A stretch of DNA of 64,000 nucleotides from Microvirga sp. VF16 (GTDB lineage: Bacteria > Pseudomonadota > Alphaproteobacteria > Rhizobiales > Beijerinckiaceae). The stretch is taken from positions 5,229,501 through 5,293,500 of the forward strand of contig NZ_CP069354.1 in NCBI RefSeq assembly GCF_016864375.1, in the 5' to 3' direction. Position 1 is the stretch's first letter. Each line of letters opens with the position of its first letter. A program made the position numbers and the translations under genes. Shown here piece by piece: positions 7,381 to 15,733 of this stretch. The notes beneath the pieces are model-generated. The model did not search any database. It worked only from the letters and a program-made list of their open reading frames with translations, and was not told where the DNA came from.

Positions 7381-8226
7381 TCACTTCTCCGTTTCGACGA
7401 GGCCCTTCACGAAGAGCCTCTGCATGAAGATCACCACGAGCACCGGCGGCAGCATGGCGAGCACGGCCGTGGTCATCGCGATCTGCCACTCGGTGAGCGC
7501 GTCCGTCGTCGTGATCATCTTCTTGATGCCGATGACGATGGTCTGCATCGAGCTCTTGGTCGTGATCAGCAGCGGCCAGAGATACTGGTTCCAGCCGTAG
7601 ATGAACTGGATCACGAAAAGCGCCGCGATGGTCGTCATCGAGAGCGGCAGGAGCGTATCCTTGAAGAACCGGAAGGCGCCCGCACCGTCGATCTTGGAAG
7701 CCTCCAGCAGCTCGTCCGGGATCGTCATGAAGAACTGACGGAAGAGCAACGTGCCGGTGGCCGACGCGATGAGCGGCAGGATGAGGCCCGTATAGGTGTC
7801 GAGCATCCCGATATCGGCGACGATCTTGTAGGTCGGGTAGATACGCACTTCGACCGGCAGCATCAGCGTGATGAAGATGACCCAGAATGCCGTCTTGCGG
7901 AACGGGAACTTGAAGTACACCACCGCATAGGCGGACAGGATCGAGATCAGGATTTTCCCGATGGCGATGCCCAATGCCATGATCATGGAGTTGAACATCA
8001 TGGCACCGACGGGTTCGCGCGCATGCACGCCGCCGTAGAACAGCGCGCGCGAATAGTTCTCGCCCGCCTGATCGCCCGGTGTGAGCGGCATGTTGCCGTT
8101 GATGATCGTGGCGGCGTCGAAGGTCGATGCCATGATCGCCAGATAGACCGGGAAGACCACGATGACGATGCCCACGGCCAGCGTCAGGTAGGCCATGAAA
8201 TCGCGGAAAGGACGATTCTCAACCAT
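7381..8226 (-). CDS. ugpE: sn-glycerol-3-phosphate ABC transporter permease UgpE
   Basis: A 281-residue inner-membrane permease (MalG type) with six predicted membrane segments. The first is LAVGIVIVVFPVYLAIMAS, and the cytoplasmic EAA loop that contacts UgpC is ELLEASKIDGAGAFRFF. The end ...QRLFVKGLVETEK is typical of UgpE (VQGLTKGA-like ends). Its ATG (8226-8224) shares one base with the TAA stop of ugpA, so the two permeases are translationally coupled. About 110 bases separate it from ugpC. Confidence 0.88.
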   Translation of the reverse strand: MVENRPFRDFMAYLTLAVGIVIVVFPVYLAIMASTFDAATIINGNMPLTPGDQAGENYSRALFYGGVHAREPVGAMMFNSMIMALGIAIGKILISILSAYAVVYFKFPFRKTAFWVIFITLMLPVEVRIYPTYKIVADIGMLDTYTGLILPLIASATGTLLFRQFFMTIPDELLEASKIDGAGAFRFFKDTLLPLSMTTIAALFVIQFIYGWNQYLWPLLITTKSSMQTIVIGIKKMITTTDALTEWQIAMTTAVLAMLPPVLVVIFMQRLFVKGLVETEK

Positions 8227-9107
8227 TAGTACTGCACCTTGCGTTCGACATAACGGAACTGGATGGCGGTGAGCGCGATCACGATGATCATCAGGATCAC
8301 CGATTGCGCCGCAGAGCCGCCGAGATCGCCGCCGAGGCGGCCGTCCGCATAAACCTTGTAGACGAGTGTCGTCGTCGTTCCGGCAGGGCCGCCGCCCGTC
8401 ACCGCATCGATGATGCCGAAGGTATCGAAGAACACGTAGACGATGTTGACCACGAGAAGGAAGAACGTCGTCGGCGACAGGAGCGGGAAGATCACGGTCC
8501 AGAAGCGCCGTAAGGGGCCCGCGCCGTCGATGGCGGCAGCCTCGATCACGCTCTTCGGGATGGCCTGGAGTCCGGCGAGGAAGAACAGGAAGTTGTAGCT
8601 GATCTGCTTCCAGGTGGCGGAAAGTACGAGCAGCGTCATGGCGTGATTGCCGTTCAGCATCGGGTTCCAGTCGATGCCGACCGCCTTGATCGGCTTCGAC
8701 AATGTGCCGAGCGTCGGATGGAACATGAAGATCCACAGCACGCCCGCGATGGCGGGAGCCACCGCATAGGGCCAGATCAGCAGAGTCTTATAGGCCTGTC
8801 CACCGCGCAGGCTCTTGTCGGCCTGGGTCGCCAGCAGGAGCGCGCAGGCGAGCGAGAAGAAGGCAACGAGGGACGAGAAGATTACCGTCGTGACCATGGC
8901 CCGGTAATATTCGGGCTGCTCGAACAGCGCGATGTAGTTTTCGAATCCGACGAATTCCGAGGAGAGCCCGAAGGCGTCTTCGCGCAGGAAGGATTGCCAG
9001 ATGGCCTGGGAGGCCGGCCAGTAGAAGAAGACGACGGTGATCGCCATCTGCGGAATGATCAGCAGGAGCGGCAGCGTCCAACCTGAAAAGTGAGCTCGTT
9101 TTTCCAT
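8226..9107 (-). CDS. ugpA: sn-glycerol-3-phosphate ABC transporter permease UgpA
   Basis: A 293-residue MalF-type permease of the Ugp importer. Six membrane segments are visible, starting with LPLLLIIPQMAITVVFFYW, and the EAA loop is SVIEAAAIDGAGPLRRFW. The motif FDTFGIIDAVTGGGP, including TGGGP just before the last loops, is the usual UgpA/MalF-group signature. The 1-base stop/start overlap with ugpE shows tight pairing of the two permeases. The gap to ugpB upstream contains a hairpin that may set the ratio of binding protein to permease. Confidence 0.88.
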   Translation of the reverse strand: MEKRAHFSGWTLPLLLIIPQMAITVVFFYWPASQAIWQSFLREDAFGLSSEFVGFENYIALFEQPEYYRAMVTTVIFSSLVAFFSLACALLLATQADKSLRGGQAYKTLLIWPYAVAPAIAGVLWIFMFHPTLGTLSKPIKAVGIDWNPMLNGNHAMTLLVLSATWKQISYNFLFFLAGLQAIPKSVIEAAAIDGAGPLRRFWTVIFPLLSPTTFFLLVVNIVYVFFDTFGIIDAVTGGGPAGTTTTLVYKVYADGRLGGDLGGSAAQSVILMIIVIALTAIQFRYVERKVQY

Positions 9108-9178
9108 CGCGTTTACGGCTGTCCGAATGATGGTGGCAGATACGGCAGCAACCGGTCTGCGAAGGTTGTCTTATAAGA

Positions 9179-9215
9179 TCATCCCGGACCGCTTCTTAAA
9201 AGCCGCCCGGGATGA
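9179..9215 (-). repeat. Hairpin between ugpB and ugpA
   Basis: TCATCCCGG (9179-9187) pairs with CCGGGATGA (9207-9215). This is the gtcatcccgg repeat family placed inside the operon. It has no U-tract on the minus strand, so it is more likely an mRNA-stabilising or partial-termination structure than a full terminator. Confidence 0.6.
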
Positions 9216-9238
9216 CAGGTCGCACAGATCGTTTCAGT

Positions 9239-10546
9239 TTAGCGGACGGTGCGCTCGAACTGGCGCAGGATCTGGTTCGAGCGGGTCACAGCGGAATCGA
9301 GCGCGTCCTTGGCCGGCTTCTGACCGGCGAGAGCAGCCTCGATCTCTTCCGACACCACATCACGGATCTGGACCATGTTGCCGAAGCGCAGACCGCGGGA
9401 ATTCTCGGTCGGCTCCTTGTTGGTCAGCTCCAGCAGCGGAGTCTGCAGGACGGGGTTCTTCTCATAGAAGCCCGAAGCCTTGGTCTTCTCGTAGGCTGCC
9501 TTGGTGATCGGGAGATAGCCCGATTCCTGGTGCAGCTTGGCCTGACGGTCGGTGTCCGACAGGAAGGCGAAGAATTTGGCCACGCCCTTGTACTCTTCAG
9601 CCTTCTTGCCGCCCATGACCCACAGCGAAGCGCCGCCGATGATGGAGTTCTGCGGAGCGCCCTGGATATCCGGGTAGTACGGCATCGGAACCGAAGTGAA
9701 GTCGAACTTCGCATTGGCCTTCACGTTGCCGTAGAAGCCCGACGAGGTCAGGAAGATCGCGCATTCGCCGGAGGTGAAGCGGCCCTCGGAGCGGCTGTCG
9801 CGGCCGGAATAGTCGTAAGTCTTGTCCTTCTGCAGGTCGACGAGGTTCTGCAGGTGCTTCACATGCGCCGGAGAGTTGAACTTCATCTCCGTGTCGAAGC
9901 CGTCGAGACCGTTGGCCTTAGTGGCCATCGGAAGGTTATGCCAAGCGGAGAACTGCTCGATATTGGCCCACGGAGCCCAGGCGTTCGAGAAGCCGCAGGT
10001 GTCATGGCCGGCAGCCTTGAGCTTCTTGCCTGCTTCGAACACCTGAGGCCAGGTCTTCGGAATCTCGTTGACGCCGGCCTTCTTCAGCTCGTCCTTGTTG
10101 ATCCACATGACCATCGAGGAGGAGTTGAACGGGAAGGAGAGCATCTCGCCCTTCGCCGTGGAGTAGTAGCCGGTGATCGCGGGCAGGTAAGCCTTGGGAT
10201 CGAACTTCTCGCCGGCCTCGGCCATCATTTGGTAGACAGGCTTGATCGCGCCGCGGGCGCCCATCATGGTCGCCGTGCCGACTTCGAACACCTGCAGGAT
10301 GTGGGGGGCGTTGCCCGCGCGGAACGCGGCGATGCCGGCGTTCAGCGTATCGGCATACTGGCCCTTGTAGCTGACGACGACCTTGTAGTCCTTCTGGGAA
10401 TTATTGAACTCTTCCGCCAGCTTGTTGACGACCTCGTTGTTGGCGCCGGTCATGGCGTGCCACCACTGGATCTCGGTCTGGGCGAAGGCGGAGGTGCTCG
10501 TCGCCAGGCCGAGGGCCAGAGCGCCGAGGATGGACTTCTTCATCAT
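9239..10546 (-). CDS. ugpB: sn-glycerol-3-phosphate ABC transporter substrate-binding protein UgpB
   Basis: A 435-residue periplasmic binding protein. The signal peptide MMKKSILGALALGLATSTSA ends at FAQ. The mature start TEIQWWHAMTGANNEVV is strongly UgpB-like (IQWWHxM). Inner features such as VNKLAEEFN, GGASLWVMGGKKAEEYKGVAKFF and HQESGYLPIT also match. The ATG at 10546 has GGAGAG 8 bases upstream and gives a clean signal peptide, so I prefer it to ATG 10561. It captures glycerol-3-phosphate (or its diesters) for UgpAEC. PHO-box-like repeats lie about 70 bases upstream, implying induction by phosphate starvation. Confidence 0.9.
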   Translation of the reverse strand: MMKKSILGALALGLATSTSAFAQTEIQWWHAMTGANNEVVNKLAEEFNNSQKDYKVVVSYKGQYADTLNAGIAAFRAGNAPHILQVFEVGTATMMGARGAIKPVYQMMAEAGEKFDPKAYLPAITGYYSTAKGEMLSFPFNSSSMVMWINKDELKKAGVNEIPKTWPQVFEAGKKLKAAGHDTCGFSNAWAPWANIEQFSAWHNLPMATKANGLDGFDTEMKFNSPAHVKHLQNLVDLQKDKTYDYSGRDSRSEGRFTSGECAIFLTSSGFYGNVKANAKFDFTSVPMPYYPDIQGAPQNSIIGGASLWVMGGKKAEEYKGVAKFFAFLSDTDRQAKLHQESGYLPITKAAYEKTKASGFYEKNPVLQTPLLELTNKEPTENSRGLRFGNMVQIRDVVSEEIEAALAGQKPAKDALDSAVTRSNQILRQFERTVR

Positions 10547-10607
10547 AGTGATCTCTCCCATGTCATCCCGTTGGGGACGTTCTTGTCGTTCATCACCCCT
10601 GCATTAA

Positions 10608-10641
10608 GGCCGGATGACGTTTCTATGACGAAAACATGACA
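10608..10641 (-). promoter_or_regulatory. PHO box (PhoB binding repeats) upstream of ugpB
   Basis: GTCAT occurs three times on the minus strand with exact 11-base periodicity (plus-strand ATGAC at 10614, 10625 and 10636), in the context TTGTCATGTTT, TCGTCATAGAA, ACGTCATCCGG. Spacing of 11 is the signature of PhoB tandem half-sites. A CTTAAT about 7 bases after the last repeat could serve as the -10. Confidence 0.65.
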
Positions 10642-10831
10642 ATCATAGCCGGCTCCAAAATGGAAGCCCTTTCATCCAAAAGGCTTAATGGCACCCGGGG
10701 AGAATTAACCTGGGCGCCCCTTCGTTGAGAGGGTGTCCGAGCGGAAGAAACGCCGGGATGTCCACAGAAGCGGCGACGATACACGGGAAATCCGGCTTTC
10801 GCCCGGCCTTGGGCGTGCCTTGAAACAGCGA

Positions 10832-10860
10832 ATCGCCCGCGCGAGGCGCGGGCGATGTTT
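10832..10860 (-). terminator. Terminator of the lrp-oxidoreductase operon
   Basis: ATCGCCCGCGC (10832-10842) pairs perfectly with GCGCGGGCGAT (10846-10856) around GAG. It lies 50 bases past the oxidoreductase stop. The minus-strand U-tract is weak (TTCGCTGTTT). The rest of 10562-10905 holds only the ugpB promoter region. Confidence 0.65.
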
Positions 10861-10905
10861 GGTGCGTGAGGCCGATGCGGCGTCCCCGAACCGGGACCGC
10901 CTGCG

Positions 10906-12114
10906 TTAGATCACGTTGCGCTCAAGCAGGGGACGATTGGCGAGGACGCGCTCATAGCCGAGTTCGGACAGATCGAGCGTGCGGTAGCCGCCATGGACGA
11001 TCAACTCGGCCAGGCCGCGGCCGATGGCTGGCGCCTGCTGCAGCCCGTGGCCGGAGAAGCCGTTGCAGAGATAGAAGTTCTTGAACCCGCCCGCCTGTCC
11101 GACGATGGCGTTATGGTCGAGCAGGCACATGTCATAGGGCCCGGACCAAGCACGGCCGGGCTTGATCGCCTCGAAAGCCGGGACGCGATGGGCGAGCGCG
11201 GGCCAGATGAATTCCTCGAAGAAGGAATGATCGATCTCCTGGCTTGCCGGATCCTCGTCGAACCAGTCGGGATCGAGATCGGCTTCCGGCGAGGCGCCGC
11301 AGATGAAATGCCCCTCCCCTTCAGGCCGCACATAGGCGCCCGAGGTATCGATGAGCAGCGGGCAGTTCTCGACTGGTCCCTTGCACGAAAACGTGAAGAC
11401 GTAGCGGCGCTTGGCCTGGACGGGAATGTCGAGCCCGGCCATGGCGGCAATCGCCCGCCCGCCGGAGCCGGCGCAGTTGATGAGCGTGCCGCAGGCGATC
11501 CGCGTGCCATCCTTCAGACGCACCGCGACGATGGTGCCGCCGTCACGCTCGATCTCGGCCACTTCGCCTTTCACGTATTGCGCGCCGAGCGAACGCGCCT
11601 TCTTGCGGAAGGCCTGGAGCAGGCCCCAGCCGTCGAACCAGCCCTCGCCCGAGCGGCCCCAGGTGCCGGCGGCGAGATCCTCCACATTGAGCCAGGGGAA
11701 GCGCTCCTTCAGCGCCGCGGGCTCCATATAAAGAATGTCGGCGCCCTCGGCGGCCTGGAGCGCGTGGTTCTCTGCCAGGATCGGCGCACCGGCCTCCGAG
11801 GCACAATAGAGATAGCCGCCCTCCCTCAGCCCGATCTCCGGCCGCTCGCCATCGACGGCGAGACGATCGCCGATGCTGCGCAGGAACTCGATGCCATAAA
11901 GCGAGATGCGGATGTTCACCGCGCTCGAATATTGCTGCCGGATCGAAGCCGCCGATAGGGCCGAGGCGGAGAGCTGATAGGTCGGATCCTTCTCGATGAC
12001 GACGACGCGTCCCTTGAAGCCGGAATCGGCGAGCAGGTGATAGGCTGTGGAGGAACCCATGACGGCGCCGCCCACGATCACGACATCGGCTGAGGAGGAA
12101 GCTGCAGAGGTCAT
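10906..12114 (-). CDS. FAD-dependent amino acid oxidase-like oxidoreductase (DAO family)
   Basis: A 402-residue flavoprotein of the D-amino acid oxidase/sarcosine oxidase beta/glycine oxidase superfamily. The N-terminal FAD motif is ADVVIVGGAVMGSSTAYHLL (about residues 8-28), SASALSAASIRQQYS follows as the usual flavin-contacting stretch, and GFSGHGLQQAPAIGRGLAELI near the end is the second FAD-binding segment. It should oxidise an amine or amino acid to an imine. Its ATG overlaps the TGA of the upstream Lrp-type regulator by 4 bases, and across the promoter lies a lysine-dehydrogenase-like gene. A role in lysine or related amine breakdown is therefore inferred; the substrate is not certain. 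Confidence 0.8.
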   Translation of the reverse strand: MTSAASSSADVVIVGGAVMGSSTAYHLLADSGFKGRVVVIEKDPTYQLSASALSAASIRQQYSSAVNIRISLYGIEFLRSIGDRLAVDGERPEIGLREGGYLYCASEAGAPILAENHALQAAEGADILYMEPAALKERFPWLNVEDLAAGTWGRSGEGWFDGWGLLQAFRKKARSLGAQYVKGEVAEIERDGGTIVAVRLKDGTRIACGTLINCAGSGGRAIAAMAGLDIPVQAKRRYVFTFSCKGPVENCPLLIDTSGAYVRPEGEGHFICGASPEADLDPDWFDEDPASQEIDHSFFEEFIWPALAHRVPAFEAIKPGRAWSGPYDMCLLDHNAIVGQAGGFKNFYLCNGFSGHGLQQAPAIGRGLAELIVHGGYRTLDLSELGYERVLANRPLLERNVI

Positions 12115-12542
12115 CGTTCGAATTTCGTTGAGAGGATGATGGAGGATTGCGTGCGCTCCACGCCTTCGAGCGCACCGATCTTGTCGATGGCGGCATCGAG
12201 GGAGGGAACATCCTCAGCCTCTACCACCGCCAGAAGATCGAAGACACCCGCGACCGAATGAAGCGCGCGCATTTCTGGCATGCGCTGCAGCGCGGAGACA
12301 ACGCCGCCCGACGCCTTGGGTGCGACGACGATGGTCACATGCGCCCGCACCATGCGACTCGTGACCTCCTCGGCGAGACGCAAGGTATAGCCGGCAATCA
12401 CGCCCCGGCGTTCCAGGCTCTCGACCCGCGCCTGGACTGTGGTGCGGGAGAGTTTTAAGCGCCGCGCGGCCTCCGCATGGCCGATGCGGGCATTCTCCCG
12501 CAGGAGCCCAATCAGGGCACGATCCGTGGCATCCAACATCAC
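12111..12542 (-). CDS. Lrp/AsnC family transcriptional regulator
   Basis: A 143-residue feast/famine regulator. The N-terminal helix-turn-helix is LLRENARIGHAEAARRLKLSRTTVQARVESLERRGVIAGY (about residues 13-52, shown here only for position; key recognition helix SRTTVQARVESL), and the C-terminal RAM ligand-binding domain follows (VTIVVAPKASGG, HSVAGVFDLLAVVEAED). It is divergent from the lysine-dehydrogenase-like gene and overlaps the oxidoreductase by ATGA. It probably senses an amino acid (lysine is the obvious guess) and controls both directions from the shared 111-base promoter region, where a perfect inverted repeat is present. Confidence 0.85.
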   Translation of the reverse strand: MMLDATDRALIGLLRENARIGHAEAARRLKLSRTTVQARVESLERRGVIAGYTLRLAEEVTSRMVRAHVTIVVAPKASGGVVSALQRMPEMRALHSVAGVFDLLAVVEAEDVPSLDAAIDKIGALEGVERTQSSIILSTKFER

Positions 12543-12554
12543 TATGACCAGTTA

Positions 12555-12573
12555 TTTCGGCAATCTGCCGAAA
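12555..12573. promoter_or_regulatory. Candidate Lrp-type operator
   Basis: TTTCGGCA (12555-12562), ATC, TGCCGAAA (12566-12573): a perfect 8-base inverted repeat in the gap between the divergent lrp-type and dehydrogenase genes. Size and symmetry fit Lrp/AsnC sites. It sits 13 bases from the regulator start codon, consistent with autoregulation. Confidence 0.6.
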
Positions 12574-12653
12574 ACTACTCGGCTTTTCGTCAAGCTGTCT
12601 ATGGCGTCTTGCAGGGCTTTGCCCTTTTCTTAGAGGATCACAGGGAGATTTTT

Positions 12654-13787
12654 ATGCATTCGATCCTCGTCATCGGCGCCGGCAAGATCGGTTCCACCAT
12701 TGTCGACATGCTTCACGAGACCGGCGATTACGCCGTCACCGTCGCGGATTCCTCCGCCGAGGCGCTCGAAGCGGTCGCCAAGGATGGCGTCAGGACGATC
12801 CAGCTCGACTTCAGTGACGCGGTCGCCCTGCAGAATGCTCTCAAGGGCCATTATGCCGTGCTCAGCGCCGCGCCCTATCATCTGACCGGCCATGTGGCGA
12901 AGGCCGCGCGCCTGACGGACGTCAACTATTTCGACCTGACCGAGGATGTGGCCACCACCCGCATGGTGAAGGAACTGTCCGAGGGCGCCACCGCCGCCTT
13001 CATCCCGCAATGCGGCCTCGCGCCGGGATTCATCTCCATTGTCGCCCATGACATCGCGAGCCGCTTCGACAAGCTCGATACGGTGCGTCTGCGCGTCGGC
13101 GCCCTGCCGCAATATCCGTCGAACGCCCTGTCCTACAACCTCACCTGGAGCACGGACGGCGTCATCAACGAATATATCGAGCGCTGCGAGGCCGTGGTCG
13201 ACGGTACCCTGCGCGAGGTTCCGGCCATGGAAGAGCTGGAGGAATTCTCCCTCGACGGCACGCGCTACGAGGCCTTCAACACCTCCGGCGGCCTTGGCAC
13301 CCTGTGCGAAACGCTGGAAGGCAAGGTGCGCAATCTGAACTACAAGACCATCCGCTATCCCGGCCATTGCGCCCTGATGCGTGTGCTTCTCAACGATCTG
13401 CAGCTGCGCAACCGCCGCGAGGTTCTCAAGGACATCCTGGAGAACGCCGTTCCGGCTACCATGCAGGACATGGTCATCGTCTTTGTCACCGTGACCGGCG
13501 AGCGCGGCGGCCGCTACGTACAGGAAACCTATGCCCGCAGCGTCTACGGCCAGAATGTCGCCGGCGTTCAGCGCACCGCGATTCAGGTCACCACCGCCGC
13601 CGGCATCTGCGCCATGCTCGACCTGCTGGTTGCGGGCAAGCTGCCGAAACAGGGTTTCGTGCGCCAGGAGGAGATCGGCCTCGACACCTTCCTCGCCAAC
13701 CGCTTCGGCCGCGTCTATGCCGGCGAGCGCCTGGACGAGGGCCACGAACCGGCCGTGAAGAACATCCGCCTCGACGCGGTGGCATGA
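12654..13787 (+). CDS. Saccharopine dehydrogenase family protein, probable L-lysine 6-dehydrogenase
   Basis: A 377-residue NAD(P)-dependent enzyme. The Rossmann motif SILVIGAGKIGSTIVDML is at the N-terminus, LSAAPYHLTGHVAKAARLTDVNYFDLTED is the conserved substrate-domain entry, and FIPQCGLAPGFISIVAHDI matches the GxAPG segment of the family. Length and architecture fit lysine 6-dehydrogenase or saccharopine dehydrogenase, which give 2-aminoadipate 6-semialdehyde from lysine or saccharopine. The start ATG 12654 has AGGGAG 6 bases upstream; the frame is open further upstream but would run through the promoter. The semialdehyde dehydrogenase gene lies 319 bases downstream. Confidence 0.78.
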   Translation: MHSILVIGAGKIGSTIVDMLHETGDYAVTVADSSAEALEAVAKDGVRTIQLDFSDAVALQNALKGHYAVLSAAPYHLTGHVAKAARLTDVNYFDLTEDVATTRMVKELSEGATAAFIPQCGLAPGFISIVAHDIASRFDKLDTVRLRVGALPQYPSNALSYNLTWSTDGVINEYIERCEAVVDGTLREVPAMEELEEFSLDGTRYEAFNTSGGLGTLCETLEGKVRNLNYKTIRYPGHCALMRVLLNDLQLRNRREVLKDILENAVPATMQDMVIVFVTVTGERGGRYVQETYARSVYGQNVAGVQRTAIQVTTAAGICAMLDLLVAGKLPKQGFVRQEEIGLDTFLANRFGRVYAGERLDEGHEPAVKNIRLDAVA

Positions 13788-13790
13788 CAG

Positions 13791-13901
13791 GCGCATTGTG
13801 CGGAAAAGTGGCCCCGGTTTTCCGCACCGAACAATGCGCCCACCAAAAAATGAGCATCGGGTAAATCCCAAAAGTGGCGCCCACTTTTGGGCCCGATGCT
13901 C
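13791..13901. repeat. Palindromic intergenic repeat (cccaaaagtgg / gatgctc family)
   Basis: gcgcattgtgcgg pairs with ccgcaccgaacaatgcgc, and gagcatcggg...cccaaaagtgg pairs with ccacttttgggcccgatgctc. Related copies are at 27209-27367, 30743-30826, 32055-32102, 52502-52648 and 62938-63146. Confidence 0.7.
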
Positions 13902-13908
13902 GGGGACT

Positions 13909-13940
13909 AATGCCCCCGCTTCCGATCAAGCGGGGGCATT
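13909..13940. terminator. Strong hairpin after the lysine-dehydrogenase-like gene
   Basis: AATGCCCCCGCT (13909-13920) pairs perfectly with AGCGGGGGCATT (13929-13940). The U-tract is poor, but stem strength and position support termination or a processing boundary. It separates the dehydrogenase from the aldehyde dehydrogenase. Confidence 0.6.
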
Positions 13941-14106
13941 CCAGGTTCTTGACGAATTGGCATGACCCTATTCGGGAAAAGCAGTTCCCAGGCTTCCCGG
14001 TCATGCATTAAGACGGTGGCATGAAAGCCGCCGTCGTTTCGTTTCAACGGCAAACGAGGGTGGCGGGGTTCTATGAGCCTCGAGCCCGCATCCAGGGAGA
14101 ACTACC

Positions 14107-15657
14107 ATGACCGCGAGCCTGAAACCCGTATCCTCCGCGCCCGCTTCCGTTGCGGATGAGGCCCGTGCCATTCTCGCGCGCCTCGGCGTGCCGGAGAGCG
14201 CCTTCGCCTCGGGTGGCCGCCCGGCCCGCTCGCCGATCACCGGCGAAGTGATCGCCCATGTGCGCGAGACCACGCCGGACGAGGCCAAGGCTGCCATCGG
14301 CCGGGCCGATGCCGCCTTCAAGGCCTGGCGCAAGATCCCGGCGCCGAAGCGCGGCGAGTTCGTCCGTTTGCTCGGCGAAGAGCTGCGCGCTACCAAGGAC
14401 GATCTCGGCCGTCTCGTCACGCTGGAAGCCGGCAAGATCGTCTCGGAAGGCCTCGGCGAGGTGCAGGAGATGATCGATATCTGCGATTTCGCCGTCGGTC
14501 TGTCCCGTCAGCTTTACGGCCTGACCATCGCCACCGAGCGCGCCGATCACCGCATGATGGAAACCTGGCATCCGCTCGGCGTCTGCGGCGTGATCTCGGC
14601 CTTCAACTTTCCGGTGGCCGTGTGGTCCTGGAATGCGGCGCTCGCCCTCGTGTGCGGTGATTCCGTGGTGTGGAAGCCCTCCGAGAAGACCCTGCTGACC
14701 GCGCTTGCCACGCATGCCATCGTCGAGCGTGCCGCCAAGCGCTTCGGCGGCGTGCCGGAAGGCCTCTGCGAGGTGCTGCTTGGCGGCCGCGAGGTCGGCG
14801 AGATTCTCGTCGAGGATCACCGCGTGCCGGTTCTCTCCGCCACCGGCTCCACCGCGATGGGCCGTCAGGTCGGGCCGAAGCTGGCCGAGCGCTTTGCTCG
14901 CGCGATCCTGGAGCTCGGTGGCAACAACGCCGCCATCGTGGCGCCCTCGGCCGATCTCGATCTCGCGCTTCGCGGCATCGCCTTCGCGGCCATGGGCACG
15001 GCCGGTCAGCGCTGCACGACTTTGCGCCGTCTCTTCGTGCATGAGAGTGTCTACGATCAGCTCGTGCCGCGCCTGAGACAAGTCTATGGCAGCGTGAAGA
15101 TCGGCGATCCGCGTAGCGAGGGCACGCTCGTCGGCCCGCTGATCGACAAGGCAGCCTTCGACGGCATGGAGCGCGCTCTCGATGAGGCCCGCGCGGCCGG
15201 CGGCAAGGTGCATGGCGGCGGACGCTACACGGATGTTGCGAACGAGGGAATTTACGTGCGCCCGGCGCTCGTCGAGATGCCGAGCCAGACCGGCCCGGTG
15301 ACCCGCGAGACCTTCGCGCCGATCCTCTACGTGATGCGCTATTCGGATTTCGACGAGGTAATCGCGCTGCACAATGCCGTCGGCGCCGGTCTCTCCTCCT
15401 CGATCTTCACGCTCAACCTGCGCGAGGCGGAAGCCTTCGTGTCGGCGGCGGGTTCGGACTGCGGCATCGCCAACGTCAATATCGGCCCCTCGGGCGCCGA
15501 GATCGGCGGAGCCTTCGGTGGCGAGAAGGAAACCGGTGGCGGACGCGAGTCCGGCTCGGATGCCTGGAAGGCCTATATGCGCCGCGCCACCAACACGATC
15601 AATTACGGCAATACGCTTCCGCTCGCCCAGGGCGTGAAGTTCGACGTCGACGCCTGA
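14107..15657 (+). CDS. Aldehyde dehydrogenase, probable L-aminoadipate-semialdehyde dehydrogenase
   Basis: A 516-residue NAD(P)-dependent aldehyde dehydrogenase of the ALDH7 (antiquitin/AMSDH) type. The catalytic cysteine is in TAGQRCTTLRRLF (Cys303), the general-base region is ILELGGNNAAIVAP, and the cofactor site is STAMGRQVGPKLAERF. The C-terminal EIGGAFGGEKETGGGRESGSDAWK is typical of ALDH7. It would oxidise 2-aminoadipate 6-semialdehyde to 2-aminoadipate, the step after the preceding dehydrogenase. AGGGAG precedes ATG 14107 and a clean terminator follows. Confidence 0.85.
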   Translation: MTASLKPVSSAPASVADEARAILARLGVPESAFASGGRPARSPITGEVIAHVRETTPDEAKAAIGRADAAFKAWRKIPAPKRGEFVRLLGEELRATKDDLGRLVTLEAGKIVSEGLGEVQEMIDICDFAVGLSRQLYGLTIATERADHRMMETWHPLGVCGVISAFNFPVAVWSWNAALALVCGDSVVWKPSEKTLLTALATHAIVERAAKRFGGVPEGLCEVLLGGREVGEILVEDHRVPVLSATGSTAMGRQVGPKLAERFARAILELGGNNAAIVAPSADLDLALRGIAFAAMGTAGQRCTTLRRLFVHESVYDQLVPRLRQVYGSVKIGDPRSEGTLVGPLIDKAAFDGMERALDEARAAGGKVHGGGRYTDVANEGIYVRPALVEMPSQTGPVTRETFAPILYVMRYSDFDEVIALHNAVGAGLSSSIFTLNLREAEAFVSAAGSDCGIANVNIGPSGAEIGGAFGGEKETGGGRESGSDAWKAYMRRATNTINYGNTLPLAQGVKFDVDA

Positions 15658-15673
15658 TCGTCGTAAAAACACA

Positions 15674-15700
15674 ACGGAGGGCAGAAATGCCCTCCGTTTT
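15674..15700 (+). terminator. Rho-independent terminator after the aldehyde dehydrogenase
   Basis: ACGGAGGGCA (15674-15683), tetraloop GAAA, TGCCCTCCGT (15688-15697), then TTT. A textbook structure 16 bases beyond the stop. Confidence 0.9.
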
Positions 15701-15733
15701 GCTATCGGCCCTCTTAAACATCGCGAGCCTTCC

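Noticed and set aside
12477..12653. Upstream extension of the lysine-dehydrogenase-like gene
   Set aside because: It would translate through the operator palindrome and overlap the divergent regulator gene; ATG 12654 has a good ribosome site and family-like start.
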